Source of the DNA: Pyxidicoccus trucidator
Lineage (GTDB): Bacteria > Myxococcota > Myxococcia > Myxococcales > Myxococcaceae
NCBI RefSeq assembly: GCF_010894435.1
Contig: NZ_JAAIXZ010000020.1
Span: 1 to 64,000, forward strand
Reading direction: 5' to 3'
DNA length: 64,000 bases
The translations under genes and the position numbers were made by a program. This document shows, piece by piece, positions 35,497 to 44,424 of the stretch; positions within the stretch are counted from its first letter, which is position 1; every line of letters starts with the position of its first letter. A model generated the notes under the pieces. It did not search any database. It worked only from the letters and a program-made list of their open reading frames with translations, and had not been told where the DNA came from.

Positions 35497-37989
35497 TCAT
35501 GACATCCCCGCGGTGCGTGCCTTGTCCTTGCCGTCCGACACCTTCATCCCGCCCGCCACCACCAGCGGCGGCGCCTTGCCCCCGCCCACCGCGCCCGCCG
35601 GGTACGCCGGACGCGTGTGGTAGATGCCCTCCAGCGTGTGCAGGAAGGACTGCGCGATGAGGTTCAGGTCCTTCAGCGTCAGGTCGCACTCGTCCAGCTG
35701 GCCCTCGGAGAAGATGAGGTTGATGATCTTCTGCACCTGGGCCTGCAGCTTCGTCGACGTGGGGTCCGGCATGGAGCGCGTGGAGGCCTCCACCGCGTCG
35801 GCGATCATCACCAGCGCCGCCTCCCGGAACTGCGGCTTGGGGCCCGGGTAGCGGTAGATGCTCTCGTCGATGGGGGGCGCGCCTTCCTTGCCCTCCTGCT
35901 CCTTCAACGCCTTGTGGAAGAAGTAGCCCACCGTGCGCGTGCCGTGGTGCTGGGGAATGGCGTCCGCCACCAGCTTGGGCAGCCGATACTGGCGGGCCAT
36001 CTCCAGCCCCTCCGTCACGTGGCGCTTGATGATGACGGCGCTCATCGCCGGAGCGAGCTGGTCATGCCGGTTCTCGCCCTTCTGGTTCTCCCCGAAGTAG
36101 AGCGGGTTCTTTCCCTTGCCGATGTCGTGGTAGTACGCGCACGAGCGCGCCAGGAGCGGGTTGGCGCCAATCGTCTCCGCCGCGTTCTCCACCAGCGAGC
36201 CGATGATGATGGAGTGGTGGTACGTGCCAGGCGCCTGGACGATGAGCTCCTTGAGCGCCGGGTGGTTGAGGTTGGCCAGCTCCAGCAGCTTGATGTCCGA
36301 GGCGTAGCCGAAGCTCATCTCGATGAGCGGCGTCAGCGCCATCACCATCACCGGCACTGCCAGGGCGGAGCCCGCGAAGGCACACAGCGCGGTGATGAGC
36401 GTGTCGCCCGCCAGCCCCTTGCCTTCCACCAGGAAGAGGAACACCACGGCGATGAGGTTCGTCGCTCCGGTGATGATGCCCGCGCGGAAGATGCCCACGC
36501 GGTCCTTCGCCTTGACGATGCGGTCCGCCGCCACCAGCGAGCCCACCAGCGTGTAGATGCCGAACGCCAGCGAGTTGCTCAGCATCACCCCGGCGAGGCA
36601 CGCGAACACCAGCGCGAAGAAGAGCGCCAGCTCCTGCGTGAGGATGAAGCGCACCAGCATGGCGCCGGCAGCCACCGGGAAGGCGTAATAGAAGGCTTCG
36701 ATGGGCAGCGCCGTGTACCGGTCCTGCACCGCGTCCGCGATGGACACCCAGACCTGCAGCAGGCCCAGCAGGCCCACCAGCAACATCCCCAGCAGCACCC
36801 CGTCCTTGCGGGTGGGCCGGAAGCGCCGGAAGGCCGCGCGGCAGAAGATGTACGAGGCCACCACCAGCAGCGCCACCAGCCCCGTGCCGCCCACCTGGAG
36901 CTGCAACAGGTCCAGCCGGTCCGTCTCCGCGCGCATGCCGCGCAGCAGGACCAGGTGCGTCTCGTTGACGAGCTCGCCGTCACCGATGACGCGCTGGCCC
37001 TTCTTGACGGAGATGACGGCGTCCTTCACCGCCTGCGCCGCCTGGGTACGCCGCGCGTCCGTCTCCGCGATGTTGATGGTGAGGTTGGCGCGGACCAGCC
37101 GCTTGGCCAGCCGCAGCACCGCGCGGCGCTGCACGCCCGGCGCGTCCGGCAGCAGGTTGCCCGGAATAGAGGCGAAGCGGTCCAGCTCCTGGTGCGCCTC
37201 GCGCACGTCCACCACCTGGGGCGCGGAGCCGGGCAACGTCTCCTCGCCCTTGTTCACCACGTCCCGGACGGTGAGCCCCTGGGGGGCCTCGCGCGCCAGC
37301 TCCTCGCGCGCGCCCGCCACGTGCACCGGCCCGCGCTCCGTGCGGTAGGCCCGCTCCAGCAGCAGCAGCGTCGCGGCCTCGGCCTCTTGCGAGAAGCGGG
37401 TGGCGTACAGCGCCTGGAAGTCCTCCGCCTCCAGCCCCGACTCGCGCTGACCGAAGAGCATCTCCTGCAGCTCCGCCTGCATCGCCTCGCGGGCGCGGCG
37501 CTCCCGCTCCAGCTCCTCCGGGGACTGCGCCGTCGGACGGCGGCGGCGGCCCTCCTCGGGCTCCGAGTCGGACTGGGCCTCGGCCAGCTCCTCCAGGCGT
37601 TGACGCATGGTGGCGAAGGCGGAGCTCACCGTGGTGCGCAGGTTGCCCACCACGGCGGGGTTCAAGTCGTACACGGGGCGGACGGCGGCGCGGGCGTCCT
37701 GGCGCCGCTGCTGCGTCATGGAGCGGTGGACGACCTCGTAGTCGCGCGCGGCCTTGAAGCCGGCCGGCGAGCTGGCCCGGAACGGCTTGCCGACGTGGTC
37801 CTCGCCCAGCGCCGGAATCTGCTGGCTGTAGAGGCCGGGGGAGATGACGAAGCCAGCCCCCACCGCCACGGAGAGCAACAGGAAGACCTGGACCGCCCGC
37901 CGGCCCCAGACGCCATTGCCCAATCCGAGGCGGGCGGCGAGGGCATCCAGCGGGCTGGGCCCAGGGGGCTGCGATTCCGGTTCGGCCAT
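35497..37989 (-). CDS. 7TM receptor-HD hydrolase (PgpH-like)
   Basis: 830 residues. An N-terminal helix (about 40-60) and a large extracytoplasmic 7TMR-HDED-type domain are followed by seven membrane helices (about 350-560) and a cytoplasmic HD domain. The HD motif is CAYYHDIGKGKNPLYFGENQ, preceded by TYHHSIIIGSLVENAAE. Members such as Listeria PgpH degrade c-di-AMP; whether this organism makes that messenger cannot be seen here. The ATG at 37989 is used; an in-frame GTG lies four codons earlier. Confidence 0.9.
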   Translation of the reverse strand: MAEPESQPPGPSPLDALAARLGLGNGVWGRRAVQVFLLLSVAVGAGFVISPGLYSQQIPALGEDHVGKPFRASSPAGFKAARDYEVVHRSMTQQRRQDARAAVRPVYDLNPAVVGNLRTTVSSAFATMRQRLEELAEAQSDSEPEEGRRRRPTAQSPEELERERRAREAMQAELQEMLFGQRESGLEAEDFQALYATRFSQEAEAATLLLLERAYRTERGPVHVAGAREELAREAPQGLTVRDVVNKGEETLPGSAPQVVDVREAHQELDRFASIPGNLLPDAPGVQRRAVLRLAKRLVRANLTINIAETDARRTQAAQAVKDAVISVKKGQRVIGDGELVNETHLVLLRGMRAETDRLDLLQLQVGGTGLVALLVVASYIFCRAAFRRFRPTRKDGVLLGMLLVGLLGLLQVWVSIADAVQDRYTALPIEAFYYAFPVAAGAMLVRFILTQELALFFALVFACLAGVMLSNSLAFGIYTLVGSLVAADRIVKAKDRVGIFRAGIITGATNLIAVVFLFLVEGKGLAGDTLITALCAFAGSALAVPVMVMALTPLIEMSFGYASDIKLLELANLNHPALKELIVQAPGTYHHSIIIGSLVENAAETIGANPLLARSCAYYHDIGKGKNPLYFGENQKGENRHDQLAPAMSAVIIKRHVTEGLEMARQYRLPKLVADAIPQHHGTRTVGYFFHKALKEQEGKEGAPPIDESIYRYPGPKPQFREAALVMIADAVEASTRSMPDPTSTKLQAQVQKIINLIFSEGQLDECDLTLKDLNLIAQSFLHTLEGIYHTRPAYPAGAVGGGKAPPLVVAGGMKVSDGKDKARTAGMS

Positions 37990-38067
37990 GGGGGTCCTCA
38001 CCCTAGATAAGGCGTCGAGGATCCATCAAGGACGCAGCGCCAGGGATTATTCACGAGGGTGGGATAG

Positions 38068-38107
38068 CGTACGCCCGCCCGCCAGGGTATGCGCGGGTGG
38101 GCGTACG
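38068..38107 (-). terminator. Long inverted repeat between phoH and the HD gene
   Basis: A 15-bp stem (38068-38082 with 38093-38107, one G-T pair) around a 10-base loop, starting 15 bases after the phoH stop. It lacks a T-run. It could attenuate read-through into the HD gene or stabilise the phoH mRNA. Confidence 0.45.
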
Positions 38108-38122
38108 TGGGTGTCAGCGCCG

Positions 38123-39196
38123 TCACTCGCTACCGACGGGCGCGGACACGGCTGACGACTGCAGGGCGGCCGTCTCGCGGGCCACCTGGGCCTCGAGCTT
38201 GGCCAGCTCCGCCCTGTCGTAGGCGCGGATGACCTCCTGGACGAGCGGGTGGCGGACCACGTCCACGTCGGAGAACTCCGCGAAGTGGATGCCCTCGACC
38301 TTCTTCAGCACCGAGCGCGCGTGGTTGAGGCCGGACATCTTCCCCGTGGGCAGGTCCACCTGCGTCACGTCACCGGTGATGACCGCCTTGCTGTTGTAGC
38401 CCAGGCGCGTCAGGAACATCTTCATCTGTTCCACGGTGGTGTTCTGCGCCTCGTCGAGGATGACGAAGGCGTCGTTGAGCGTGCGGCCGCGCATGAAGGC
38501 CAGCGGGGCCACTTCCACGACGCCCTGCTCCACCAGTTGCGCGGCGCGCTCTGCCGCCATCATGTCGTTGAGCGCGTCGTACAGCGGGCGCAGGTAGGGG
38601 TTCACCTTCTCCTGCAAGTCGCCGGGGAGGAAGCCCAGCTTCTCGCCGGCCTCCACCGCGGGACGCGCGAGGACGATGCGCTTGACCTTGCGCTCCTGCA
38701 GGAAGGCCACCGCCATGGCCATGGCCAGGTACGTCTTGCCCGTACCGGCGGGGCCGATGCCGAAGACGATGTCGTGGGCGCGGATGGCGTCCACGTAGCG
38801 CTTCTGGTTGATGCTCTTGGGGGAGATCTGCCGGTTGCCGGAGCTCTTCAGCACGGGCCCGAGCATGACCTCCTGGAGCGACTCCGCGCCGCCGCGGCCG
38901 AGCACCTTGATGCCCTGCTCCACGTCCTCGCGGTAGACGGGACGGCCCGCGCGGATCATCTCCTCCAGGTTCTCCAGGAGGCGCACGGAGAAGGCGACGG
39001 CGTCGGAAGGCCCGGACAGGTGGAACTCGGTCCCCCGCTGGCCGACCCGGACCCCGAGGCGGCGCTCCATCAGCTTGAGGTTCTCGTTCTGATTGCCGCA
39101 GAGGGCCAGGGCGGTCGCGTTGTCACGAACGTCCACCTTGGCTGAGGCGGAGGTGGTGAGGACTTCGGGCGATTCCAACGTGGCGGGATTTCGCAA
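38123..39196 (-). CDS. PhoH family ATPase
   Basis: About 357 residues. The PhoH ATPase domain follows a KH-like N-terminal part and has Walker A GIGPAGTGKTYLAMAMA and Walker B FVILDEAQNT. Such proteins are predicted RNA-linked ATPases co-occurring with YbeY. The start is uncertain. A TTG at 39196 has GAGGAA nine bases upstream; the frame is open to a GTG at 39238 that lacks a ribosome site. It is first of the phoH, 7TM-HD, ybeY series. Confidence 0.92.
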   Translation of the reverse strand: MRNPATLESPEVLTTSASAKVDVRDNATALALCGNQNENLKLMERRLGVRVGQRGTEFHLSGPSDAVAFSVRLLENLEEMIRAGRPVYREDVEQGIKVLGRGGAESLQEVMLGPVLKSSGNRQISPKSINQKRYVDAIRAHDIVFGIGPAGTGKTYLAMAMAVAFLQERKVKRIVLARPAVEAGEKLGFLPGDLQEKVNPYLRPLYDALNDMMAAERAAQLVEQGVVEVAPLAFMRGRTLNDAFVILDEAQNTTVEQMKMFLTRLGYNSKAVITGDVTQVDLPTGKMSGLNHARSVLKKVEGIHFAEFSDVDVVRHPLVQEVIRAYDRAELAKLEAQVARETAALQSSAVSAPVGSE

Positions 39197-39285
39197 TGCG
39201 GGTCGTTCCTCGGTCAGTTCGGCACTACGGCTGACCACAACGTAACGCCGGCCACCGGGTCGTGAAAGACGACTTTCGGCCTGGG

Positions 39286-40404
39286 CTAGCGCAAGGGTGG
39301 CAGGAGGACGTACTGCCGGGCGGCAATTCGTCGGTAATGGTACGGCTCCCGCCAGGGGTACCTGAGCTCTTCCGGCTCCAACAGTCCAGCCTGCACCAAA
39401 GAATCCAGACGCTCCGGCAGCTCTCCCCGTTCCAGCCGGAACACCTCCAGGGCAGCTTCGATGCGGACGCGCTGGGCCTGGGAAACATGACGCTGGGCCG
39501 CGGGATCCGCAAAAGGCGTGGCGGAAGGGCCCTCGGAACTCGCATACGCGCTCCGGGACACCACCAGGGCCAGCACACCCAGCACCACCATGGTGGCCAC
39601 CACGCGCCCCACCGTGCCAGCCATCCGGGCGAGCAGGCGCTCGTCTCCTGGCGCGGGCGCCCGCACGCCCTCCGGGTGCACCGCGCGGACGTACTCCCCC
39701 TTCACCAGGTTGAAGAGGGCCTTGCAGGTCTCGAACTCACCCAGACAGCAGACGTCCACCAGCTTGCGGAGGTCCCTGCCGGGGGCGATCTCCTCATAGA
39801 CGCGCCGCTCGGAGGGGCCGATGGCGCCCAGCTCCCCGCCCTCCTCGTCCGGGCGGGGCTGGGGCAGCGCCTTGAGACGCTCGAAGGCGAGGTCGTCGCG
39901 GTGGATCTTCTTCCGGATGACGGGCCACTCGTCCACCATCCGGAAGCCCTCCATGAGCACCGTCTCGGCGCGCAGGGGGCGGATGGCTTCGGCGTCGGGC
40001 TCGACGGGCTCCTGGATGAACTCGTAGGTGCCCGACTTCCACGTGAAGAGGCGGTAGAGCGTCTCCGTCGCCTGGAGCTGCATCATCGACTGGAAGCGCT
40101 CGGTGGTGAGGGCCTGGCTGGAGACGAGCACGTCCCCCAGCCGCTTGAGGGTGCGCCGCTGCGTCTCCAGCGCCGCCTCGAGCTGCGTCTCGGTGATGAG
40201 CTCCGAGCGCACCAGCATGTTGCCGATGAGGTCCTTGCGCTTCCGGGTGAGGCTCTCGGCCTTGATGATGTGGCCGTCCTTGAACCCGACGCGGACCTCC
40301 TGGTCCTTGTCGCGGAAGTGGAGCGTGCCCGTCTTCTGCTGCTGCCCGATGAGCTGCAGGATGTCGCCGATGCCGAAGTCCTTCAGTGTTCCCTGGAGGG
40401 ACAT
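39286..40404 (-). CDS. DUF4388 protein with a pilin-like C-terminus
   Basis: 372 residues. The N-terminal DUF4388 (PatA-N) domain begins SLQGTLKDFGIGDILQLIGQ, typical of myxobacterial signalling proteins. A helical middle part and one transmembrane helix (about 266-290) follow. The C-terminal ~75 residues, from AAQRHVSQAQRVRIEAALEV to the PWREPYHY stretch, resemble the globular part of type II secretion pseudopilins (GspG-like). A cytoplasmic-sensor to periplasmic pilin-like layout is inferred. The ATG has GGAG upstream and follows the TPR gene by six bases. Confidence 0.72.
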   Translation of the reverse strand: MSLQGTLKDFGIGDILQLIGQQQKTGTLHFRDKDQEVRVGFKDGHIIKAESLTRKRKDLIGNMLVRSELITETQLEAALETQRRTLKRLGDVLVSSQALTTERFQSMMQLQATETLYRLFTWKSGTYEFIQEPVEPDAEAIRPLRAETVLMEGFRMVDEWPVIRKKIHRDDLAFERLKALPQPRPDEEGGELGAIGPSERRVYEEIAPGRDLRKLVDVCCLGEFETCKALFNLVKGEYVRAVHPEGVRAPAPGDERLLARMAGTVGRVVATMVVLGVLALVVSRSAYASSEGPSATPFADPAAQRHVSQAQRVRIEAALEVFRLERGELPERLDSLVQAGLLEPEELRYPWREPYHYRRIAARQYVLLPPLR

Positions 40405-40410
40405 GGTCTT

Positions 40411-42621
40411 TCACTCCTCCCGGCGCAGCCGGCGCAGGCCGCGCAGCGACAGCAGGTGGACACAGAGGAGGAGCAGCACCGCCGGTACCAGCTTCAGGTA
40501 CAGCGGCGCCGCTCCGTAGGGGGCGCGCACCAGGCCCTGGTGGAGCAGCACCGCGGCCAGCGCGAAGAGGAAGAAGAAGGCGTAGAGGGCGCCGCGCACC
40601 GGTACCCCGGAAGCGACATGGCCCGCGCCGGACAGCACGGCCCCCAGCGCGTAGGACAGCCGGCCGGCCCATGCCTGGTGGCGATCCACCTGCCCCTGCT
40701 TGCGGGTGCGGAGCTGCTGCGGCACCAGCCCCTTGCGCGCGAAGACATTCACGCACTGGCCACACTGCTTGCTGCCCACGCCCAGCTCCGGGTCGCACCG
40801 CACACACACCGCGCGGCCGCAGCGCTCGCACACCTTCGCGGCCTTGAGCTTCCCTCCCGCCAGGCCCCACAGGGCCAGCAGCACCGCCAGCGCCGCGGGC
40901 CCCGCCCAGGCCACCGGCCCCGGAACCACACCCGGCAGGAGCCAGCGCCCCAGCTGCGCCTCCACCCGGCGCCCCGCCTCCGCGCCGTCCGCGAGCGGCA
41001 GCCACTCCGACTCCGGCATCGTCGGGGCCAGCACCAGGAGGTTCAGCAGGAGGCGCTCGTCGGGAGGCGCCTCGCGGCCCAGCAGCGTGCCATCCAGCGC
41101 CTGCGCGGAGGCGATGGCCGTGGCGGCGCGGTCCAGCTCGCGCCCCACCTCCAGGTCCGGCAGCGTCTTCGCCCGGCGGCGGTGCACCTGCGCCAGGTTG
41201 TAGTGCGGGGCCGCCAGCGCCGGGTTCGCCTGCGAGGCCTGCACATAGAGCTGCGCCGCGCCGTCCACGTCGCCCAGGCCGACCAGCGTGTTGCCGAAGC
41301 GGATCAACAGCCGCGCGTCCCCGCTGCGCACCGCGGAGGCCGCCTTGAAGTGCGTCTTCGCCTCTTCCAGCAGCCCCCGGCGCGACTCGTAGTGCGCCAG
41401 CGCGTTCAGCTCCGCGAAGGTGGCCGCGCGGGACTCCAGCCGCGAGAGCACCCGCGCCCGGGAGTCCTCCGCGGACAGGCCGCCGCGCTCCAGGAGGTAG
41501 ACGTCCTCGGCGGGCGTGCCGGCGAAGGCCGTCACCCGCGCGAGCTGCCCGGCCGCCAGCGGCACCAGGCCCACTCCCGCCACGAGCACCGCCGCCACCA
41601 TGCGCTCCGCGCGGGTGAGGTACAGGGCCACGCCGCCCAGCATCACCAGCAGCACCGCCACCCCGCCCAGGCCGAACGCCACGGGCAGGCTCAGCAGCAC
41701 CAGCCCCAGCAGCGCGGACTGCCACCGCCCCACCGCGCGCGGCAGCAGGTGGTGGAAGTCGTGCAGCGCATAACGCACGCGGCGAAGGAACAGCAGCCCC
41801 ACCAGCGTCGCCGCCGTGGCCACCCAGGCCAGCAGCGCCAGCGCGCCCAGGTCCGCCAGCACCGGCCGGCGGTAGCGCGCGTCCAGCACCAGCGTCGTGA
41901 AGGCGGCGCGCACCTGGCCCAGGATGCGGGACACGTTGCCCGGCTCCGCCAGCGCGTACACCTCCGCGAGCGCGAAGTGCGCATAGGGCAGCCCCGGGGA
42001 CAGCTCCACCGCCAGCTCCGCCAGCCGCACCGCGCCGAACAGGTCCCCCGCGCGGCGCCTCACGGCGGACTCGCGCAGGAAGCCCACGCTGAGCGGCTCC
42101 AGGTCGGTGGCCACCAATTCCGAGCGCAGCTTCACCAGCTCCACCTGCGCGGCCTCCGCGGACGCCGCGTCGTTCGTCGCCCGGGCCTGCCGCCAGCGCT
42201 CCCAGATGGCCAGCACCTCCGCGTCCGACACCTTCGGGACCAGCACCGGGGCCACGGCCGGACGGGGGGTATGGACGACGGGCACCTCGGGGGGCGGCGT
42301 GGCGCCGGGCGCGGCCGGAGTGCGCGCGCTGGCGGGCACGGCCTCCGTGCCGGCGGGCGCCTTCGTCGCCTTCGCGCCCTTCCCGGTCTTCCTCGGACGC
42401 GCGTCCTCCTCCTCGGCTTCGGGAGGAGGCACCTCGTCGGGGATGTCCTCGATGGGCTGATCCCCTGGGTCGTAGGACGACTCATCGCGCAGGTCGGGCT
42501 CGATGGCGCCCGGATCCACCTCCTGGAGGCGGGACGGGGCTTCAATCTGCGCGTACGCCGCCCCGGGAGCCAGAAGCGCGAGGCCACAGAGGAGGAGGGC
42601 GAGGAGCGGGGGGCGGATCAT
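40411..42621 (-). CDS. Multi-spanning protein with TPR repeats and a zinc ribbon
   Basis: 736 residues. The signal peptide (about 1-25) is followed by an acidic Pro-rich linker (about 30-120) and helical repeats. About four membrane helices come next, around ALALLAWVATAATLVGLLFL and following. TPR-like repeats (around ARLLIRFGNTLVGLGDVDGA) and another helix precede a four-cysteine zinc ribbon (CERCGRAVCVRCDPE, later CGQC). Three more hydrophobic segments end the protein. I do not recognise it as a known family. Its close spacing to the DUF4388/pilin-like gene suggests one membrane assembly. Confidence 0.75.
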   Translation of the reverse strand: MIRPPLLALLLCGLALLAPGAAYAQIEAPSRLQEVDPGAIEPDLRDESSYDPGDQPIEDIPDEVPPPEAEEEDARPRKTGKGAKATKAPAGTEAVPASARTPAAPGATPPPEVPVVHTPRPAVAPVLVPKVSDAEVLAIWERWRQARATNDAASAEAAQVELVKLRSELVATDLEPLSVGFLRESAVRRRAGDLFGAVRLAELAVELSPGLPYAHFALAEVYALAEPGNVSRILGQVRAAFTTLVLDARYRRPVLADLGALALLAWVATAATLVGLLFLRRVRYALHDFHHLLPRAVGRWQSALLGLVLLSLPVAFGLGGVAVLLVMLGGVALYLTRAERMVAAVLVAGVGLVPLAAGQLARVTAFAGTPAEDVYLLERGGLSAEDSRARVLSRLESRAATFAELNALAHYESRRGLLEEAKTHFKAASAVRSGDARLLIRFGNTLVGLGDVDGAAQLYVQASQANPALAAPHYNLAQVHRRRAKTLPDLEVGRELDRAATAIASAQALDGTLLGREAPPDERLLLNLLVLAPTMPESEWLPLADGAEAGRRVEAQLGRWLLPGVVPGPVAWAGPAALAVLLALWGLAGGKLKAAKVCERCGRAVCVRCDPELGVGSKQCGQCVNVFARKGLVPQQLRTRKQGQVDRHQAWAGRLSYALGAVLSGAGHVASGVPVRGALYAFFFLFALAAVLLHQGLVRAPYGAAPLYLKLVPAVLLLLCVHLLSLRGLRRLRREE

Positions 42622-42738
42622 CCAGGGGGCGGATGATAGGCGACATGGGGCGAACCACGAAAGCGAACGCCACCTCCCCTGCCCTCCTGCCCGCCTTTGC
42701 CCGTTCGACAGGGGACCTCGCGTGTTACAGGGGCGCGA

Positions 42739-43941
42739 ATGGTGGACACGACGAGGACCCCCGGGGCGGAGCTGCAGCGACTGGTGGACATCATGCAGCG
42801 CCTGCGCGCCCAGGACGGCTGCCCGTGGGACCGCGAGCAGGACCTGCGCTCGCTGCGCCCCTACCTCCTGGAGGAGGCCTTCGAGGTCCTGGAGGAGATG
42901 GACCGCGTGGGCTACGGCGGCTCCTGGCGCACCTTCTGCGAAGAGCTGGGGGACCTGCTCTTCCAGATTGTCTTCCACGCGCAGCTGGGCGCGGAGCTGG
43001 GGGAGTTCACCATGGCCGACGTGGCCGGGGCCATCAGCGACAAGCTGATCAGCCGACACCCCCACGTCTTCGGCGGGCTGGGGGGCGTGGACGGCGCCGA
43101 GCAGGTGCTGGCCAACTGGGCGAAGCTCAAGGCCGAGGAGCGGAAGAAGAAGACGGGCAGCGAGGGCTCCGTGCTGGACGGGGTGCCCGTCGCCGCGCCC
43201 GCGCTGATGCGCGCCGAGCGCCTCACCGAGAAGGCCAGCCGCATCGGCTTCGACTGGCCGGACCTGGCCAGCGTGCGCGGCAAGCTGGCCGAGGAGTTGG
43301 ACGAGTTGGACGAGGCCATCGCCTCCGGAGACCGGGACGCGATTGAGCACGAGTTGGGCGACGTCCTCTTCTCCCTGGCCAACCTGGCGCGCTTCATCAA
43401 GGCCCCCGCCGAGGACGCGCTGCGGATGGCCATCCGCCGCTTCACCACCCGGTTCCAGCACATCGAGTCCCAGCTGCGCGCCGAGGGCGTTCCCTTCGGC
43501 GAGGCGAAGCTGGAGCACATGGAGCGGCACTGGCAGGTCGCCAAGCAGCAGGAGAAGTCCCTGCCGCCGCCCGCCTGGCTGCCCCGCGCCGCCGTGTCCA
43601 CCCTGCGCTTCCAGGTGGCGGACCTGCCCGCCCAGCGAGCCTTCTGGGACGCCCTGGCGCCCAGGCTCGGGTGGAGCACCGGCAAGCCCCACCCGGACTC
43701 AGCGTCCTATGGAAATGGGGCCCTGCGTGTGGTCTTCGAGGCCGGGAAGCCCGGAGTGGCCCCTCCGGCCGGGGGCGCGCTGATCCTGACCCTGGAGGCT
43801 CCGTCCCTCCGCGCCGTGGAGCGACTGGGGGCCGCGCTGGAGGAGGCGCGCCCCGGCACCGGGGCCGAGCTCCGGGAAGGGCGGCTCACCTTCAGGGACC
43901 CCGCCGGGCTGGTGTGGGAATACGCGACCTCCACTGGATGA
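42739..43941 (+). CDS. mazG: MazG nucleotide pyrophosphohydrolase fused to a VOC-like domain
   Basis: 400 residues. Two MazG helical modules carry EExxE-type Mg sites: LLEEAFEVLEEMDR with EELGDLLFQ, and AEELDELDEAI with EHELGDVLFS. These hydrolyse (d)NTPs to NMP and PPi, cleaning damaged nucleotides. From about residue 286 a glyoxalase/VOC-like domain follows (STLRFQVADLPAQRAFWDAL to FRDPAGLVWEYA), absent from ordinary ~270-residue MazG. The ATG at 42739 is chosen over an in-frame start 14 codons earlier, since it opens the family N-terminus. Confidence 0.9.
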   Translation: MVDTTRTPGAELQRLVDIMQRLRAQDGCPWDREQDLRSLRPYLLEEAFEVLEEMDRVGYGGSWRTFCEELGDLLFQIVFHAQLGAELGEFTMADVAGAISDKLISRHPHVFGGLGGVDGAEQVLANWAKLKAEERKKKTGSEGSVLDGVPVAAPALMRAERLTEKASRIGFDWPDLASVRGKLAEELDELDEAIASGDRDAIEHELGDVLFSLANLARFIKAPAEDALRMAIRRFTTRFQHIESQLRAEGVPFGEAKLEHMERHWQVAKQQEKSLPPPAWLPRAAVSTLRFQVADLPAQRAFWDALAPRLGWSTGKPHPDSASYGNGALRVVFEAGKPGVAPPAGGALILTLEAPSLRAVERLGAALEEARPGTGAELREGRLTFRDPAGLVWEYATSTG

Positions 43942-44011
43942 TTCTCCCCCTCGGATGCCCTAAGGTGCGCACCCCGAGTCCGGAAATCCCGGTCGGACGC
44001 GCACACCTGCC

Positions 44012-44040
44012 TTGACGCCCGTGAGGCGTCGCAGTAAGGA
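44012..44040 (+). promoter_or_regulatory. Putative rpsT promoter
   Basis: TTGACG at 44012-44017, a 17-base spacer and TAAGGA at 44035-44040, about 40 bases before the rpsT start. A 6-bp inverted repeat (GACGCC/GGCGTC, 44014-44030) overlaps the -35 and the spacer. Confidence 0.5.
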
Positions 44041-44079
44041 CGGCGCCTCTTTTAGCCTGCCATTCAGCTGGAGAATTCC

Positions 44080-44352
44080 TTGGCCAACACCAAGTCCGCA
44101 GAGAAGCGTCACCGTCAGTCCCTCAAGCGCCGCGCGCGCAACGTCACCGTCCGCGGTGAGGTGAAGACCGCCGTGAAGGGCGCCCGCGAGGCCCTCGCCA
44201 CCAAGGGTGGGAACCCGACGGACGCGCTCAAGGCGGCCTCCAAGGCGCTCAACAAGGCCGCCTCCAAGGGCGTCCTGCACAAGCGCACCGCCTCCCGCCG
44301 CATCTCGCGTCTGGCCAAGGCCGCCGCGAAGACCGCCCAGGCTCGCGCCTGA
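44080..44352 (+). CDS. rpsT: Small ribosomal subunit protein S20
   Basis: 90 residues, rich in Lys, Arg and Ala, with the family start ANTKSAEKRHRQS. It binds 16S rRNA early in 30S assembly. Translation starts at TTG, with GGAG eight bases upstream. E. coli rpsT also starts at UUG, where the weak start is part of autoregulation, so the same control may apply here. It is monocistronic, between its own promoter and terminator. Confidence 0.97.
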   Translation: MANTKSAEKRHRQSLKRRARNVTVRGEVKTAVKGAREALATKGGNPTDALKAASKALNKAASKGVLHKRTASRRISRLAKAAAKTAQARA

Positions 44353-44361
44353 GCAGCACCC

Positions 44362-44388
44362 GGGGCCGCCTCGTGCGGCCCCTTGTCT
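44362..44388 (+). terminator. rpsT intrinsic terminator
   Basis: A perfect 8-bp stem GGGGCCGC/GCGGCCCC (44362-44369, 44375-44382) with a 5-base loop, followed by TTGTCT, ten bases after the rpsT stop. It also separates the convergent lptE gene. Confidence 0.75.
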
Positions 44389-44424
44389 AGCTGAGCAGGC
44401 TACCGGGAGGAGGCTTCGGCCTCC

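Noticed and set aside
39262..42636. Plus-strand open frame of about 1124 codons
   Set aside because: Antisense to the DUF4388 and TPR genes, low-complexity His/Arg/Gln/Glu-rich translation, no family features.
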